Both the position numbers and the translations under genes were made by a program. The notes under the pieces were generated by a model. That model was not told the DNA's origin. It did not search any database and saw nothing but the letters and a program-made list of their open reading frames with translations. Positions 5,280-6,163 of a stretch of DNA of 6,163 nucleotides are shown piece after piece. Source of the stretch: Bryobacterales bacterium (GTDB lineage Bacteria > Acidobacteriota > Terriglobia > Bryobacterales > Bryobacteraceae); contig PLRZ01000149.1 of the NCBI GenBank assembly GCA_003164075.1, positions 3,667 through 9,829 of the forward strand, in the 5' to 3' direction. Numbering within the stretch: the first letter of the stretch is position 1; every line of letters begins with the position of its first letter.

Positions 5280-6163
5280 GTGAAAACTAAGTGGAAAGTG
5301 ATCATCACTCTCGTGGCCATCCTGGTGGCCGTCGCCGGCGTTTATGCCAGTACGGTGTACAGCAAACGGGGCGTAATCACCGTCCAGACGGGCGCTGTCG
5401 TGCGCCAGGATCTGACTAGTCAGGTGACCGCCTCGGGAGAGATTAAGCCCAAGAATTACATCAACATCGGCGCCAACGCCATGGGCGACATTACGGATCT
5501 CCTGGTCAAGGAAGGCGAACGCGTCCGCAAGGGCCAGTTGCTGGCCAAAATCGAGAATACCCAGCCCGCCGCCGATGTCGACTCGCAAAGGGCCAACCTG
5601 GCTTCCGCCGAAGCCGATTCCGCGGCCGCCGAAGCCGGATTGAAGTCCGCCGACGACAATATCACCACCCTGCAAGCCGCAGTCACGGAAGCCCAGGCCG
5701 ATCAGGAGCGCATGAAGCAGGATTCCGACCGCGCCGAGCAGTTGTTCAACGAGAAATTGGGCGCCAAACAGGATTTCGACAGCAAGCGGTCCATGTGGGA
5801 CGCGCAGAAAGCCGCCGTGGCGCAGTCCCAGGCGCGCCTCGTTCAGGCGCGCACCCAGCGCGAACAGACGGCTGCCCAGTTGACCTCTACCCAGAGGCGC
5901 ATCGCCGTGGCGCGAGCCAGCCTGGTGCGCAGCAACGACATCCTCCACAAGTTCGATTCGTACGCTCCGCTGGACGGCGTGGTCACCAACCTGCCGGTGC
6001 GCGCCGGTGAATCGGTGGTCCCCGGCCTGCAGAATCAGACCGGCACCAACATCATGACCATCGCCGATATGTCCCTGATCACCGCCGAGGTGAAGGTGGA
6101 CGAGACAGACATTGTCAACATTCAGATCGGCCAGCCTGCCGATGTGACCGTGGACGCTTTGCC
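5280..6163 (+). CDS. Periplasmic adaptor subunit of an efflux system (MacA/HlyD-type membrane fusion protein), 3' truncated by window
   Basis: These 294 residues are the N-terminal part of a membrane fusion protein that links an inner-membrane pump (ABC or RND) to the outer-membrane channel. Residues 7-23 are one membrane segment (KVIITLVAILVAVAGVY). The first half of the lipoyl-like domain is at about 46-93, with TASGEIKPKNYINIGANAMG and VKEGERVRKGQLLAKIE. An Ala/Gln-rich alpha-helical hairpin follows at about 98-222 (ASAEADSAAAEAG, EQLFNEKLGAKQDFDSK). The second lipoyl half is YAPLDGVVTNLPVRAGESVV (228-247), and the beta-barrel starts near 266 (ITAEVKVDETDIVNIQIGQP). The GTG start at 5280 is supported by GGAG at 5270-5273, six bases upstream, and by the membrane segment directly after it; an upstream ATG at 5250 is stopped by TGA at 5256. 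The hairpin order fits MacA-type adaptors better than long HlyD proteins; a MacB-like ABC permease gene may follow outside the window. Confidence 0.9.
   Translation, partial: MKTKWKVIITLVAILVAVAGVYASTVYSKRGVITVQTGAVVRQDLTSQVTASGEIKPKNYINIGANAMGDITDLLVKEGERVRKGQLLAKIENTQPAADVDSQRANLASAEADSAAAEAGLKSADDNITTLQAAVTEAQADQERMKQDSDRAEQLFNEKLGAKQDFDSKRSMWDAQKAAVAQSQARLVQARTQREQTAAQLTSTQRRIAVARASLVRSNDILHKFDSYAPLDGVVTNLPVRAGESVVPGLQNQTGTNIMTIADMSLITAEVKVDETDIVNIQIGQPADVTVDAL

Noticed and set aside
5247..5948. Minus-strand frame of 233 codons opposite the efflux adaptor
   Set aside because: The + strand encodes a clear membrane fusion protein here; the reverse frame is Gly/Leu-rich shadow sequence.

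Overview
The window is GC-rich chromosomal DNA, apparently from an environmental bacterium. Gene content and protein style fit Acidobacteriota, perhaps a Solibacter/Bryobacter-like lineage: a probable GH127-type sugar hydrolase, an S41 C-terminal-processing protease, a stand-alone accA, a small Cys-rich membrane protein and a MacA/HlyD-type adaptor. The taxon is inferred from overall feel, because no marker gene is present. I see no rRNA, tRNA, CRISPR array, transposase, integrase or phage gene. This reads as ordinary core or near-core chromosome, not a mobile island or defence locus.

Layout. On the + strand, positions 1-233 hold the C-terminal end of a probable GH127/DUF1680 enzyme, followed after 24 bases by a 139-residue basic, coiled-coil protein (258-677). 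Three minus-strand genes run towards these, in transcription order: an unrecognised 160-residue protein with a very strong Shine-Dalgarno (3864-3382), a transglutaminase-like Cys/His protein (3229-2615), and a secreted PDZ-containing S41 protease (2411-810). A hairpin followed by seven T's on the minus strand (712-688) is a good intrinsic terminator for this block. The gaps of 152 and 203 bases leave room for internal promoters, so a single operon is not established.

From a divergent intergenic region (3865-3987) the + strand carries accA (3988-4827), the carboxyltransferase alpha subunit of acetyl-CoA carboxylase. A 90-residue membrane-anchored five-cysteine protein follows 24 bases later (4852-5124). 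After a 155-base gap containing a strong GC hairpin, a periplasmic adaptor subunit of an efflux system begins at 5280 and runs off the window end.

Functional links are loose: fatty-acid precursor supply (AccA), envelope proteolysis (S41) and export (adaptor) all relate to the cell envelope, but co-location does not prove cooperation. The most notable details are the short N-terminus of AccA with a Pro-to-Gln change in its DTPGAYPG motif, a tandem ATGTGA start-stop overlapping the accA start, and a perfect 11-bp hairpin embedded in the 3' end of the 3864-3382 gene that seems to have supplied its C-terminal tail.
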